Below are positions 40,235 to 49,287 of a stretch of DNA of 64,000 nt, in pieces. The position numbers and the translations under genes were made by a program. This DNA is from Pseudoflavonifractor sp. An184 (GTDB taxonomy: Bacteria; Bacillota; Clostridia; Oscillospirales; Oscillospiraceae): NCBI RefSeq assembly GCF_002160305.1, contig NZ_NFKI01000013.1, positions 1-64,000 of the forward strand, given 5' to 3'. Each line of letters opens with the position of its first letter. Position 1 is the stretch's first letter. The notes beneath the pieces are model-generated. The model was not told the origin of the DNA and did not search any database. It saw only the letters and a list, made by a program, of their open reading frames with translations.

Positions 40235-40959
40235 AAAAGAGAACGCTGAGCCGAAAGGAAAAGATCGCGCGTAATCTGCTGCTGGCCCTGTGCTTCGGCT
40301 TTGTGGTCTGGGCCAGCCAGGGCGGGCCCATGCCCACGGCGGAGTTGACCTTCCGGCAGATGGAGCGGACCAGATTTCTCGCCCGAAGCGAAATTATGTG
40401 CACTTGGGAAACGCCCCTCTCCGTGGGGGAGCTGGGGACCTCTTCCGCCAGGGCCGTCCTGGTGGGCCGGTATACCGATCAAATTGCCGTGGGCTGCCTC
40501 TTTCAGCTCAACAACCCCTTTGGCAATAGGCTGACCCTGTGGCCCCGGGAGGAGGAGATCACGCCGGTTCCTCTGTCCGCCCTTCTCCAGGGAGAGGACG
40601 GGACCCTGTTCCATGTGCTGCTGTTCCTGGAGGTCCCGGAGGAGGCGGCCGGAGCCCAGGCGACCATCACAGGCCGGATCGAGAACGCAAAGGAGCCGGT
40701 GGAGACGATTCAGGGGGAGCGCTGGGCCGACGGGGTGTGGGCCTTCTGGTTTCCCATCGACTCCGCCCTCACCACCGACGGGGATCTGAAGTACGGTACC
40801 AAGGATCTGGAGGGCCTGCCCTATACCCTGGAGCTGTACCGGACGGACGGGGGTCCGCTTACGGAGCAGGAGGGGACCCTGCCGGAGAATTTCCAGCCGG
40901 GCGTCATCTATGACCCAGGACTGTATGATGTTCTGAATGATATTCTTCTGAACCAATAG
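40231..40959 (+). CDS. Single-pass membrane protein, module 1 gene B
   Basis: A 242-residue protein with one N-terminal transmembrane segment (about 13-30, NLLLALCFGFVVWASQGGPM) and an extracytoplasmic beta-rich domain (NRLTLWPREEEITPVPLSAL). It starts inside the stop of gene A. It has exactly the same length as module 2 gene B (41790-42518) and shares the start (RNxLLA), the 'P.P...ELR/TFRxMER..FL' stretch and 'LWPRE....P'. Function unknown. Confidence 0.7.
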   Translation: MKKRTLSRKEKIARNLLLALCFGFVVWASQGGPMPTAELTFRQMERTRFLARSEIMCTWETPLSVGELGTSSARAVLVGRYTDQIAVGCLFQLNNPFGNRLTLWPREEEITPVPLSALLQGEDGTLFHVLLFLEVPEEAAGAQATITGRIENAKEPVETIQGERWADGVWAFWFPIDSALTTDGDLKYGTKDLEGLPYTLELYRTDGGPLTEQEGTLPENFQPGVIYDPGLYDVLNDILLNQ

Positions 40960-40983
40960 ATTGTTCGGAAAGGGGATGAGACC

Positions 40984-41793
40984 ATGGAGCAGGATAACGG
41001 CCACCCCGTGGCCCAGTGGCTGGACAGGGCCACGGAGGGGATTCGATTCGGCCCCGACCGGAAAGCGGTCCGGGCCGAGCTGGACGGCCACCTGGACGAC
41101 AAAATTCAGGATTTACAGCGCATCTTCCCGGACCTGTCCGCATGGGAGGCCACCCAGATGGCCCTGTCCGGCATGGGCGACCCGGAAGAGATCGGGAGGG
41201 AGCTGGCCAAGCTCCACAAGCCCTGGCTGGGGTACCTATGGCGGGCCAGCCAGATCACCCTGGGCGTTGTGCTGGCTGTGGGAGTCTGCCAAATCGGCGG
41301 GTGGCTCTGGACCCAGGTCACCGCCCCGAACGTTGGGGGCACCCAGGACAGCTGGGCGGTGGAGATCCCCTTCTCCGGCGGGACGGTCCAGGCGGGGCAG
41401 TACGCCATTCAGGCGGAGGGGACCCTGTGCCTCTTGGAGGAGGGGGACGACCTGGGGACCCTGGAGGTGACCTGGCGGGCGTCGAGCCCCCGGTTCTGGG
41501 AGAGCCCCTCCTATAACGAATACTGGTGGGCCGAGGATGACCAGGGAAATGTCTACATCAGCCGGGCTGAGGGGCGGATGAGCAACGTCCTCCGGGGGCT
41601 GGTGGTGGACCAGAATGGGCACAATCGGTACCGGGAGGTTTATGGGCCCAGCTGGAGGCGCTCCGGCCTGGGGTGGTGGGATGACGGCCAGGTGAGCAGC
41701 GTGCCCCGGGACGCCCAGTGGGTCCGCCTGGTGCTGGACATCGGGGAGGAGCCCATCACCATTTTGCTGGAGCGGGAGGAGGATGGACCGTGA
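40984..41793 (+). CDS. Membrane protein with permease-prefix-like domain, module 2 gene A
   Basis: A 269-residue paralogue of 39467-40234. The N-terminal bundle is AQWLDRATEGIRFGPDRKAV through SGMGDPEEIGRELAKLHKPW, then a membrane segment LGYLWRASQITLGVVLAVGV (about 80-100) and an extracytoplasmic domain. Ends in ITILLEREEDGP, compared with IPVVLEREETQ in the first copy. AAAGGGGATGAGACC precedes the ATG. It overlaps the next gene by GTGA. Confidence 0.75.
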   Translation: MEQDNGHPVAQWLDRATEGIRFGPDRKAVRAELDGHLDDKIQDLQRIFPDLSAWEATQMALSGMGDPEEIGRELAKLHKPWLGYLWRASQITLGVVLAVGVCQIGGWLWTQVTAPNVGGTQDSWAVEIPFSGGTVQAGQYAIQAEGTLCLLEEGDDLGTLEVTWRASSPRFWESPSYNEYWWAEDDQGNVYISRAEGRMSNVLRGLVVDQNGHNRYREVYGPSWRRSGLGWWDDGQVSSVPRDAQWVRLVLDIGEEPITILLEREEDGP

Positions 41794-42518
41794 AACGAGG
41801 AAAACTGGGCCGCCGGGGGCGGATTTTTCGGAACTTCCTGCTGGCCGGGGTGCTGGGCGCGCTGATCTGGACGTGCGCCGGCTGGCCCGTCCCCGCCCGG
41901 TGGGAGCTGCGCCGCCTGGAGCGGGAGGCCTTCCTGTCCCCCCACTCCCAATTTCAGGGGAGCGTCCAGGTGGACCAGAGAGAGTGGCTGGTGGGACTGA
42001 CCCCGCGCTGGCTGGTGATGGGGCGGCAAAATGAGTTCCGCCTGTGGCCCCGGGAGGGGGACGGGCCGGTGCTGGCCCCGATACCCGAGTGGGCTACTGC
42101 GGGCAGAGAAATCTGTGTGGTGGCGGCGGGCGCGCCCCAGGGGACGGCCTCCGCCCAGCTGACCGTGGAGGTCTCCCACTGGTACGCTTCGTTCGGGGGA
42201 AGCTCCTCCTACAGCTCCCAGCGGGAGGACATCCTGAGGAGCTGGCCGTGGCCGGACAGCTCGCCGGAGTACCGCTCTGAAACTGTCACTCTGGAGGGGG
42301 AGCCCATGGAAGAGGGGGCCTTTCAGTTTGTCTTGGGCGAGGAGGAGATGCGGGGCACCGGGGATTATATCTGGAGACATGTGGAGGAGTGGGGCCTTTA
42401 TCAGGGATACTACCAAATTTCTCCCATCAACTGCCGCCTGACCGCGGTCTTTTACGATGAATCCGGGCGGGAGCTGGACCGGGCGGAGCTCCAGAACGCC
42501 GAAGCCTGGGAAAGATAA
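41790..42518 (+). CDS. Single-pass membrane protein, module 2 gene B
   Basis: A 242-residue paralogue of 40231-40959, starting at a GTG that overlaps the stop of gene A (GTGA, 41790-41793). Basic N-terminus (RGKLGRRGRIFRN), a membrane segment (FLLAGVLGALIWTCAGWPVP), then an extracytoplasmic domain with RQNEFRLWPREGDGPVLAPI. GTG was chosen because the longer reading would extend through gene A. Function unknown; both modules are probably expressed under PadR control. Confidence 0.7.
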   Translation: MKRGKLGRRGRIFRNFLLAGVLGALIWTCAGWPVPARWELRRLEREAFLSPHSQFQGSVQVDQREWLVGLTPRWLVMGRQNEFRLWPREGDGPVLAPIPEWATAGREICVVAAGAPQGTASAQLTVEVSHWYASFGGSSSYSSQREDILRSWPWPDSSPEYRSETVTLEGEPMEEGAFQFVLGEEEMRGTGDYIWRHVEEWGLYQGYYQISPINCRLTAVFYDESGRELDRAELQNAEAWER

Positions 42519-42555
42519 AAACGGGCGGCTCCATCTGGAGCCGCCCGCTGCGGTG
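42519..42555. terminator. Terminator between the PadR operon and ppk
   Basis: CGGGCGGCTCC-ATCT-GGAGCCGCCCG (42522-42547). The T-run (TTTTTATC) is on the minus-strand side, so it mainly serves ppk. Confidence 0.8.
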
Positions 42556-42562
42556 TTTGAGT

Positions 42563-44689
42563 TTATTTTCCCCGGCCGAACAGCCGCTTCCAGAGGGACT
42601 CCTTGCCCTTCTTGGGCTTGGCGGGGCGCTCGGGGATGGACTGCTCCTCCTGGATGGCCTCCTCCTGGAAGACCTCCTGGCTGCAGCAGGGGGCGCTGCC
42701 CACCTTCCGGGCGTGCCACTCCCCGTCGGGGCCCAGCTGGCGGGCCTTCACGTTGTCGGAGGTGAGCACGTCGATGATGTGGAAGATTTTCTTCCGCACC
42801 TCCGGGGAGAGCACCGGACAGGCCACCTCCACCCGCCGCTCGGTGTTCCGGGTCATAAAGTCGGCGGAGGAGATGTACAGGGCGGCGTCCTCCCCACGGC
42901 CGAAGCGGTAGATGCGGGTGTGCTCCAGGTACCGCCCCACAATGGAGAACACGGTGATGCGGTCGGTGAGGCCGGCGATGCCCGGCAGCAGGCAGCAGAT
43001 GCCCCGCACGTTCATCACCACCTCCACCCCCGCCTGGGAGGCCTGGGCCAGCTTGTCGATAAGCTTCCGGTCGGTGATGGAGTTGAGTTTCAGGAAGATA
43101 TAGCCGTCTCTGCCCTTGGCGATCTCCCGGTCGATGTGCTCCATGCACTTGTCCCGCAGCTGGTAGGGGGAGACCAGCAGCTGCTTGTAGTTTCCCTCCA
43201 TGTTGGCGGTGGCCATGTTCCGGAACAGGGCGGCGGCGTCCTCGCCGATCTCCGGCCGGGCGGTCATCAGGCACAGGTCGGTGTACTGCTTGGCGGTCTT
43301 TTCGTTGTAGTTGCCGGTGCCCACCTGGGTGATATACTGGATCTTGCCCTTGTCCCGGCGGGTGATGAGGCACACCTTGGAGTGGACCTTGATGTTCTCC
43401 GCCCCGTACAGGATGGTGCAGCCCGCCTCCTCCATGCGCTCGGCCCACTGGATGTTGTTCTGCTCGTCAAAGCGGGCCCGCAGCTCCATGAGGGCGGTGA
43501 CCTCCTTGCCGTTCTCGGCGGCGGCGCACAGGTACTCGGCCAGCTTGGCCTTGGAGGCCAGGCGGTAGATGGTGATTTTGATGGACAGCACGTCCGGATC
43601 GGAGGAGGCCTCCCGCACCAGGTGCAGGAAGGGGTCCATGGACTGGAAGGGGTAGAACAGCAGCACGTCGTGGTGGAGCACCTGGGGCAGCACCTTCTCC
43701 TCCGGGCGGAGGAAGTTGCTGGCCTTGGGGGTGTAGGGGGGATAGCACAGGGCGGTCTTGCTCTCGGGGGGCAGCTGGCCCTCCAGGGAGAAGACGTACT
43801 TCATGCGCAGGGGGGATTTGGAGAAGAACACCTGCTCCCGGGAGAGGTTCAGCTGCCTGCACAGAAAGTCAATGGCCCGGTCGTCCCGGCCGCCCTGGAG
43901 CTCCAGACGTACCGGGGCCAGGCGGTTGCGCTTTTTCACGATCTTCCGCATGTGCTGGCGGAAGTCCTCGTCCACCTCGTAGGTCTCGTCCTCGGGGCTG
44001 ATGTCCGCGTTCCGGGTCACCGAGGCCACCGCCTTCCCCTGGACCGAGAAGGCGGGGAAGAGCCGCTTGGCGTACTCCAGGATCACGTCCTCGGTGAGAA
44101 TGTACCGCAGTCCCCGCTCCCGGAGAGTGAAGTAGGGGGGGAGGCTCTGGGGCACCGGGATCAGCCCCAGGGACTGCTGGCCCTCGCTCTCCAGGCGCAG
44201 AACCACGTTCAGGGTCTTGTTGGACAGGTGGGGGAAGGGGTGGCGGGAATCCACCACCTGGGGGGACAGGATGGGGCGCACCTCATCCTGGAACCAGTTT
44301 TCCACCTGCTTGCGCTCCTTGGTGTCCATCTCGTCCATGGACATGCGGCAGATGTTGCAGGCCCGCAGGCGGCTCTCCAGCTGCTCCACCACCTTGTCCC
44401 GCTGCTTGTACAGGGGAGTCACCGCCTTGAAAATGGCCTGGAGCTGCTGCTCCGGGGTCTGGCCGGTGCGGCTGTCGATGTGCTCCTCCTTCACCAGAGT
44501 CATGTCGTACAGGGAGCCCACCCGGATCATGAAGAACTCGTCCAGGTTGCTGGTGAAGATGGCGGCAAACTTGAGCCGCTCCATCAGGGGGACGCTCTCG
44601 TCCTTGGCCTCCTCCAGCACCCGCTCGTTGAAGCGCAGCCAGGACAGCTCCCGGTCCTGGGTATATCGGGTATCTACTTCTTTTGCCAT
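42563..44689 (-). CDS. ppk1: Polyphosphate kinase 1
   Basis: A 708-residue PPK1, which reversibly builds polyphosphate from ATP. N-terminal ELSWLRFNERVLEEAKDESV and IFTSNLDEFFMIRVGSLYDM are hallmarks. The two PLD-like catalytic halves contain IKVHSKVCLITRRD (the autophosphorylated His) and TQVGTGNYNEKTAKQYTDL, then YISSADFMTRNTERRVEVAC. The start at 44689 follows GAGAGGG and avoids an unrelated N-terminal extension. The ppx gene lies 19 nt upstream on the same strand, so both are one operon. Confidence 0.96.
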   Translation of the reverse strand: MAKEVDTRYTQDRELSWLRFNERVLEEAKDESVPLMERLKFAAIFTSNLDEFFMIRVGSLYDMTLVKEEHIDSRTGQTPEQQLQAIFKAVTPLYKQRDKVVEQLESRLRACNICRMSMDEMDTKERKQVENWFQDEVRPILSPQVVDSRHPFPHLSNKTLNVVLRLESEGQQSLGLIPVPQSLPPYFTLRERGLRYILTEDVILEYAKRLFPAFSVQGKAVASVTRNADISPEDETYEVDEDFRQHMRKIVKKRNRLAPVRLELQGGRDDRAIDFLCRQLNLSREQVFFSKSPLRMKYVFSLEGQLPPESKTALCYPPYTPKASNFLRPEEKVLPQVLHHDVLLFYPFQSMDPFLHLVREASSDPDVLSIKITIYRLASKAKLAEYLCAAAENGKEVTALMELRARFDEQNNIQWAERMEEAGCTILYGAENIKVHSKVCLITRRDKGKIQYITQVGTGNYNEKTAKQYTDLCLMTARPEIGEDAAALFRNMATANMEGNYKQLLVSPYQLRDKCMEHIDREIAKGRDGYIFLKLNSITDRKLIDKLAQASQAGVEVVMNVRGICCLLPGIAGLTDRITVFSIVGRYLEHTRIYRFGRGEDAALYISSADFMTRNTERRVEVACPVLSPEVRKKIFHIIDVLTSDNVKARQLGPDGEWHARKVGSAPCCSQEVFQEEAIQEEQSIPERPAKPKKGKESLWKRLFGRGK

Positions 44690-44708
44690 AGCTTCTATTC
44701 CCTCTCTC

Positions 44709-45641
44709 TTATGTGGATGGCGTGATTTTGCTCTGGTCCTCCAGGGGTTCCCCCAGCACCCGGGCCAGGAGATAGCCCTCCCGCACGCCGCAGGCGCTGG
44801 CGGTGATGGTCTGGGCCCCATAGGCCTTGGCGATGGTGTCCAGGGCCAGCAGGCCGGGAATGATGGTGTGAATCCGGTCCGGGACGGTCTTCAGCAGCAG
44901 CCGCAGCTCGTCCCTGCCCGGCTTCTTCAGCCGCTGGAGCATCTCCTTCAGCTCGTCCCGGTCCAGGCTCCGGTCCCCCGCGGGGCGGTCGAACATGGCG
45001 TTGGCCACCTTGCAGGCGGCCCGGACGGTGCCGCCCACGCCGCAGATGTGCCGGGCGGGGGGATGCTGGGGGACGAACTGCTCCAGCTGCTCCTCCACGG
45101 CCCGGCGGATGGCCCTCCGCTCCTCCTTGGTGGGGTGAAGCTTGGAGACGTACTTGCTGAACAGGGACAGGGAGCCCACCGACAGGCTGCATGCGCTCTG
45201 AATGGCCCGGTTCCGGTAGGAGACCAGCTCGGTGGAGCCGCCGCCCAGGTCGGCCAGCAGTCCGGTGTACAGCCCGGCGTTCTGGATGGCCCCCCGGAAG
45301 GAAAGCTCGGCCTCCTCCCGGCCGGAGAGCACGTCCACCCGCAGCCCGGTGGCCGCCATCACCGCCCCCACCGCCTCCTCCGTGTTGGAGATGTTCCGCA
45401 GGGAGGCGGTGGCGAACACCCGCAGGTCGGGCAGCTCCAGGTTGTCCATGAGGGAGCGGTAGCCCTGCAAAGTCTGACAGGCCACCTCGATCCCCTCGGG
45501 GGTGAGGGCCCCGTGGCGGACGTAGCCGGCCAGGCCGGCCATCACCTTTCGGTTCATGAGCAGGCGGATCTCCCCGCCCTCGCACTTGTAGATGGACAGG
45601 CGGACGGTGTTGGACCCCACGTCCGCGATTCCGTAGATCAT
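44709..45641 (-). CDS. ppx: Ppx/GppA-family exopolyphosphatase
   Basis: A 310-residue actin-like-fold phosphatase that degrades polyphosphate or pppGpp. MIYGIADVGSNTVRLSIYKC is the phosphate-1 motif; LADLGGGSTELV (about 138-150) the phosphate-2 motif; ICGVGGTVRAA the adenosine-like motif. It corresponds to the short Ppx form without the C-terminal HD domain. It is the first gene of the ppx-ppk1 operon. A TATACT extended -10 (TGG before it) lies upstream at about 45723-45718 with no good -35. Confidence 0.92.
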   Translation of the reverse strand: MIYGIADVGSNTVRLSIYKCEGGEIRLLMNRKVMAGLAGYVRHGALTPEGIEVACQTLQGYRSLMDNLELPDLRVFATASLRNISNTEEAVGAVMAATGLRVDVLSGREEAELSFRGAIQNAGLYTGLLADLGGGSTELVSYRNRAIQSACSLSVGSLSLFSKYVSKLHPTKEERRAIRRAVEEQLEQFVPQHPPARHICGVGGTVRAACKVANAMFDRPAGDRSLDRDELKEMLQRLKKPGRDELRLLLKTVPDRIHTIIPGLLALDTIAKAYGAQTITASACGVREGYLLARVLGEPLEDQSKITPST

Positions 45642-45801
45642 AATGCTGTTCCCTCGCTTTAAACGCTCCGCCTGACGCGGGGATGGAGGCGCCGAACGTG
45701 AGCATAAGTAATTTTTAGTATACCACAGCTTTGTAAAAATGGCGTATATTTTTCGTAAAAATGAGAAGATTTTTCCAGCCGGACACTTTGGAGCGGTTAT
45801 G

Positions 45802-45873
45802 TTAAGTCTAATTTAAATGTTTGAAAATCCTTGATTAAATGCCCTTGAAGCCGGTTTTTTCCGGTGCTATACT
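45802..45873 (+). promoter_or_regulatory. Promoter of the SLH phosphoesterase with a possible Pho box
   Basis: TTGAAG (45845-45850), 17-nt spacer, TATACT (45868-45873). The spacer is itself an inverted repeat CCGG-TTTTTT-CCGG. Upstream, TTAAGT (45802-45807) and TTAAAT (45813-45818) repeat with an 11-bp period, which resembles PhoP binding half-sites; only two are seen and they are imperfect. The remaining 45642-45983 DNA holds no gene. Confidence 0.55.
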
Positions 45874-45983
45874 GTGGCGCGGAACGGAAACCGTCCCCCA
45901 ATTCGGACCGGATGTGCGCCGCTTGTGTTGGCCTCGGACGGCCCCGTTGGAAACTCTAAGGAAGAAAGAGGGAGTCAAACAAA

Positions 45984-47990
45984 ATGCGCAGATATCGAAC
46001 TGTGTTGGCCTGCTCTCTGAGCGCGCTGGCCCTGGCGGGAGCCTGTATCCCCGCGCTGGCCACTCCGTACAACGACAGCAGCGTGACCGGCGGCTCGGAG
46101 GCCTGGAACCAGTGGGTTCAGGAGTGGGAGACGGTCGCCACGGATTACACCAAGGTGTCCCTCACCCCCGGCGAGGATGAGACGCAGCTGAACTTCGCCT
46201 GGTACAGCCAGAACAACGGCTCTGCCGCCACCCCCGTGGTCCACTTCGGCACCGACCCCAGCAGCCTCACCGCCTTCACCGGCACCGCCGCGGCGGTGGA
46301 CACCAGCCTGACCGACGGCGTGGCCTATGACTACAACCATGTGACGGTCACCGGCCTGCAGGAGAACACCACCTACTACTACACCGTGGAGAAGAACGGG
46401 GTCCAGACCGAGCCCGTGGAGTACACCACCGGAAGCTTCTCCTCCATCAAGATGCTCTATGTGGGCGACCCCCAGATCGGCGCCTCCAAGGGCCAGACTC
46501 AGGGCAGCGAGTCCCTGAACGCCGACTCCGGCGCCGCCAACACCGCCGCCCGGAACGACAGCTTCGGCTGGAACCGGACCCTGGAGATCGCGGCGCAGCA
46601 GAACCCCGACCTGAACTTCATCATCTCCGCCGGCGACCAGGTCAACAAGACCGGCCAGGCCAAGGAGGAGGAGTACGCGGGGTATCTGGACCCGGAGGTG
46701 CTGGCCTCTCTGCCTGTGGCCACCACCATCGGCAACCACGACTCTCTGAATCCCGACTACACCTACCACTTCAATAACCCCAACGCCACCGATTACGGCG
46801 CCACCCAGGCCGGCGGCGACTACTACTACTCCTACGGCCCGGGCCTGTTCATCGTGCTGAATACCAACAACTACAACGCCGCCGAGCATGAGCAGGCCAT
46901 CGCCGAGGCCGTGGCCGCCTACCCCGACGCCAAGTGGCGTGTGGTCACCATCCACCAGGATATCTACGGCTCCGGCCTGGACCACTCCGACACCGACGGC
47001 ATGATCCTGCGCACCCAGCTCACCCCCATCTTCGATGAGTACGACATCGACGTGGTGCTCCAGGGCCATGACCACACTTACAGCCGCTCCAAGATCCTCT
47101 ACGGAGACGGCCAGACCCACGGCGCCTACCAGTTCCAGCTGGATGAGACCGGTCTGGACTACGACTGGGATCACGCCTACAACATCGCCACCGGCGAGCA
47201 GATCCCCCTGTACCCTGAGGACGGCGACACGGCGGGGCAGGCCCTCCAGTCCGCCTTCCAGCAGGACAACCTGTGCTACACCATCGAGGATGTGAGCGGC
47301 ACCACCGTGGTCAACCCCCAGGGCACCCTGTACATGACCGCCAACTCCGCCTCCGGCTCCAAGTTCTACGAGCTGCTGGCCACCCAGCAGGACTACATCG
47401 CTGTCCGCAGCCAGAACTGGCTGCCCAGCTATTCGGTGATTGAGATGGATGAGGACTCCTTCACCATCGACACCTATCAGATCACCGCCGACGGCCAGGT
47501 GGAGGCCATTGACCAGACCTTCACCATTGAGAAGCAGGAGAACGCCCCTGAAACTCCGGTGGAGGCCCAGCCCATGACCCGTGCCGACGCGGTGCAGGCC
47601 CTCTATGAGGACGCCGGCTCCCCCGCGGCCTCCGGCGCCTCCTTCACCGACGTGTCCGGCGACGCCGCCTACGCCCAGGCCGTGGCCTGGGCCGCTCAGA
47701 ACGGCATCGCGGCCGGCAATGGGGACGGCACCTTTGCCCCCAATGCCCCCGTCACCCGGGAGCAGCTGGCTGTAATGCTCAGCCGCTATGCCGCCCTTCA
47801 GGGCCGCGCCCTGTCTGCGGGCCAGGATGCCCTGAATGCCTGCTCCGACGCCGCGTCTGTCTCCGGCTGGGCCCAGAGCGGTGTGGCGCAGGTGCTCAAC
47901 GGCGGGCTGCTCACCGCGGAGAATGGACAGTTTGCGCCCAAGGCGACTGCCATGACCGACGAGCTGGCCAACGCCCTCGCCCAGCTGTAA
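45984..47990 (+). CDS. Secreted SLH-anchored metallophosphoesterase (purple acid phosphatase-like)
   Basis: A 668-residue exported protein. A signal peptide covers about 1-27 (CSLSALALAGACIPALA). A fibronectin-type/purple-acid-phosphatase N domain (about 45-150) precedes the metallophosphoesterase domain: MLYVGDPQIGASKG (metal D), FIISAGDQVNKTG, TTIGNHDSLNP (GNHD), VTIHQDIYGSG and VLQGHDHTYSRSKI. The C-terminus (about 530-668) has S-layer homology repeats (NGIAAGNGDGTFAPNAPVTR) that tether it to the cell wall. It would release phosphate from organic phosphates outside the cell. It is divergent from ppx-ppk1. Confidence 0.92.
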   Translation: MRRYRTVLACSLSALALAGACIPALATPYNDSSVTGGSEAWNQWVQEWETVATDYTKVSLTPGEDETQLNFAWYSQNNGSAATPVVHFGTDPSSLTAFTGTAAAVDTSLTDGVAYDYNHVTVTGLQENTTYYYTVEKNGVQTEPVEYTTGSFSSIKMLYVGDPQIGASKGQTQGSESLNADSGAANTAARNDSFGWNRTLEIAAQQNPDLNFIISAGDQVNKTGQAKEEEYAGYLDPEVLASLPVATTIGNHDSLNPDYTYHFNNPNATDYGATQAGGDYYYSYGPGLFIVLNTNNYNAAEHEQAIAEAVAAYPDAKWRVVTIHQDIYGSGLDHSDTDGMILRTQLTPIFDEYDIDVVLQGHDHTYSRSKILYGDGQTHGAYQFQLDETGLDYDWDHAYNIATGEQIPLYPEDGDTAGQALQSAFQQDNLCYTIEDVSGTTVVNPQGTLYMTANSASGSKFYELLATQQDYIAVRSQNWLPSYSVIEMDEDSFTIDTYQITADGQVEAIDQTFTIEKQENAPETPVEAQPMTRADAVQALYEDAGSPAASGASFTDVSGDAAYAQAVAWAAQNGIAAGNGDGTFAPNAPVTREQLAVMLSRYAALQGRALSAGQDALNACSDAASVSGWAQSGVAQVLNGGLLTAENGQFAPKATAMTDELANALAQL

Positions 47991-48034
47991 TCAGCGGACG
48001 GGGATAGGGCGCTGAAGCCCCCTGATGTTACTTA

Positions 48035-48070
48035 CGGGCACACCCCGGCTGACGCCGGGGCGTGCCCGCT
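48035..48070 (+). terminator. Rho-independent terminator
   Basis: CGGGCAC-a-CCCCGGC / GCCGGGG-c-GTGCCCG followed by CTTTC, after the SLH phosphoesterase. Confidence 0.75.
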
Positions 48071-48100
48071 TTCAGACTGTGAGGAAATGAGGAAATACGG

Positions 48101-49279
48101 ATGCGCAATCTCAATCTGGACCCCAAGTATTTGCTGAAGCGGTGGGGGCCCCCCATTCTGTTGCTGTTGTTTTTTCTGGCCTTTGTCATCTGGATCAATC
48201 AGGTGGACAAGACACCGCTGGTATCCCGGGAGGGGCAGACCTTTGAAAAGGCGGTAGTCACCGAAATTATCCAGGACAACCTCATGCCGGACGGAAGCCG
48301 GGTGGGAGAACAGCGGATCATGGTCCGCATGCTCACCGGCCCCAAGGAGGGGGAGGAGCTGGAGACCACCAGCAGCTCCGGGTATCTGTTCGGCGCCGGA
48401 TGCACCGTGGGCATGCACGTGGTAGTGATGCAGAGCATTGCCGGGGATACAGTGATCAACACCGTTTACACCCAGGACAGAGAGATGACTATTTATATCT
48501 TTGCCGCCCTCTATCTGGTGGTGCTCTGCCTTGTGGGCGGAAAGCAGGGGCTGAAGGGGGCCCTGGGACTGGTGTTTACCTTTTTGTGCATCCTGTTTGT
48601 ATATCTGCCGCTGGTGTATCGGGGATACTCCCCCTTCTGGGTGGCGGTATTTGTGTGCATCATCACCACGCTGGTCACCATGTACCTCATCGGCGGTCCC
48701 ACCAAAAAGACGGTGGTGGCCACGGGGGGCACCGTTGCCGGAGTGGTGATCGCCGGGTTTTCCGCCACAATCTTCAGCATCGCCTCCGGGATTTCCGGAT
48801 GGAATGTGTCGGATATTGAGAGCCTGCTCACCCTCTGGAATGTGAGCGGGATTCAGGTGGGCGGCCTGCTGTTCTCCGGCCTGCTCATCTCCAGCCTGGG
48901 TGCTGTGATGGACGTGGCTATGTCCATCGGCAGCTCGATTGGAGAGATCCACGCCCAGAACCCCACGATCTCCCGAAAGGAGCTGTTTAAGGCGGGGATG
49001 CATGTGGGCCGGGATATGATGGGCACCGACAGCAACACCCTGATTCTGGCCTTTGCCGGCGGCAGCGTGAGCATGCTGGTGCTGGATTACGCCTATGACC
49101 TGCCCTATCAGCAGATCATCAACTCCAACAATATCGGCATCGCCATCATGCAGGGGCTGTCCGGCAGCTTCGGCATTGTGCTGGCGGTTCCGGTGACCGT
49201 CCTGCTGGCGGTGCTGCTCTACACCCATGAGCCGGCCCCGGCCTCCGGGAAGCCGCTCCCCGAGTTGCCTGAGAACTGA
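48101..49279 (+). CDS. YibE/F-family membrane protein
   Basis: A 392-residue protein: an N-terminal anchor (PPILLLLFFLAFVIWINQVD), an about 100-residue extracytoplasmic domain, then about seven membrane helices. IYIFAALYLVVLCLVGGKQG and the block SSLGAVMDVAMSIGSSIGEI with MHVGRDMMGTDSNTLILAF are the YibE/F signature. These proteins are suggested transporters or partners of transporters; the substrate is unknown. 'GAGGAAATGAGGAAA' precedes the ATG. Confidence 0.9.
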   Translation: MRNLNLDPKYLLKRWGPPILLLLFFLAFVIWINQVDKTPLVSREGQTFEKAVVTEIIQDNLMPDGSRVGEQRIMVRMLTGPKEGEELETTSSSGYLFGAGCTVGMHVVVMQSIAGDTVINTVYTQDREMTIYIFAALYLVVLCLVGGKQGLKGALGLVFTFLCILFVYLPLVYRGYSPFWVAVFVCIITTLVTMYLIGGPTKKTVVATGGTVAGVVIAGFSATIFSIASGISGWNVSDIESLLTLWNVSGIQVGGLLFSGLLISSLGAVMDVAMSIGSSIGEIHAQNPTISRKELFKAGMHVGRDMMGTDSNTLILAFAGGSVSMLVLDYAYDLPYQQIINSNNIGIAIMQGLSGSFGIVLAVPVTVLLAVLLYTHEPAPASGKPLPELPEN

Positions 49280-49287
49280 AAAACAGA

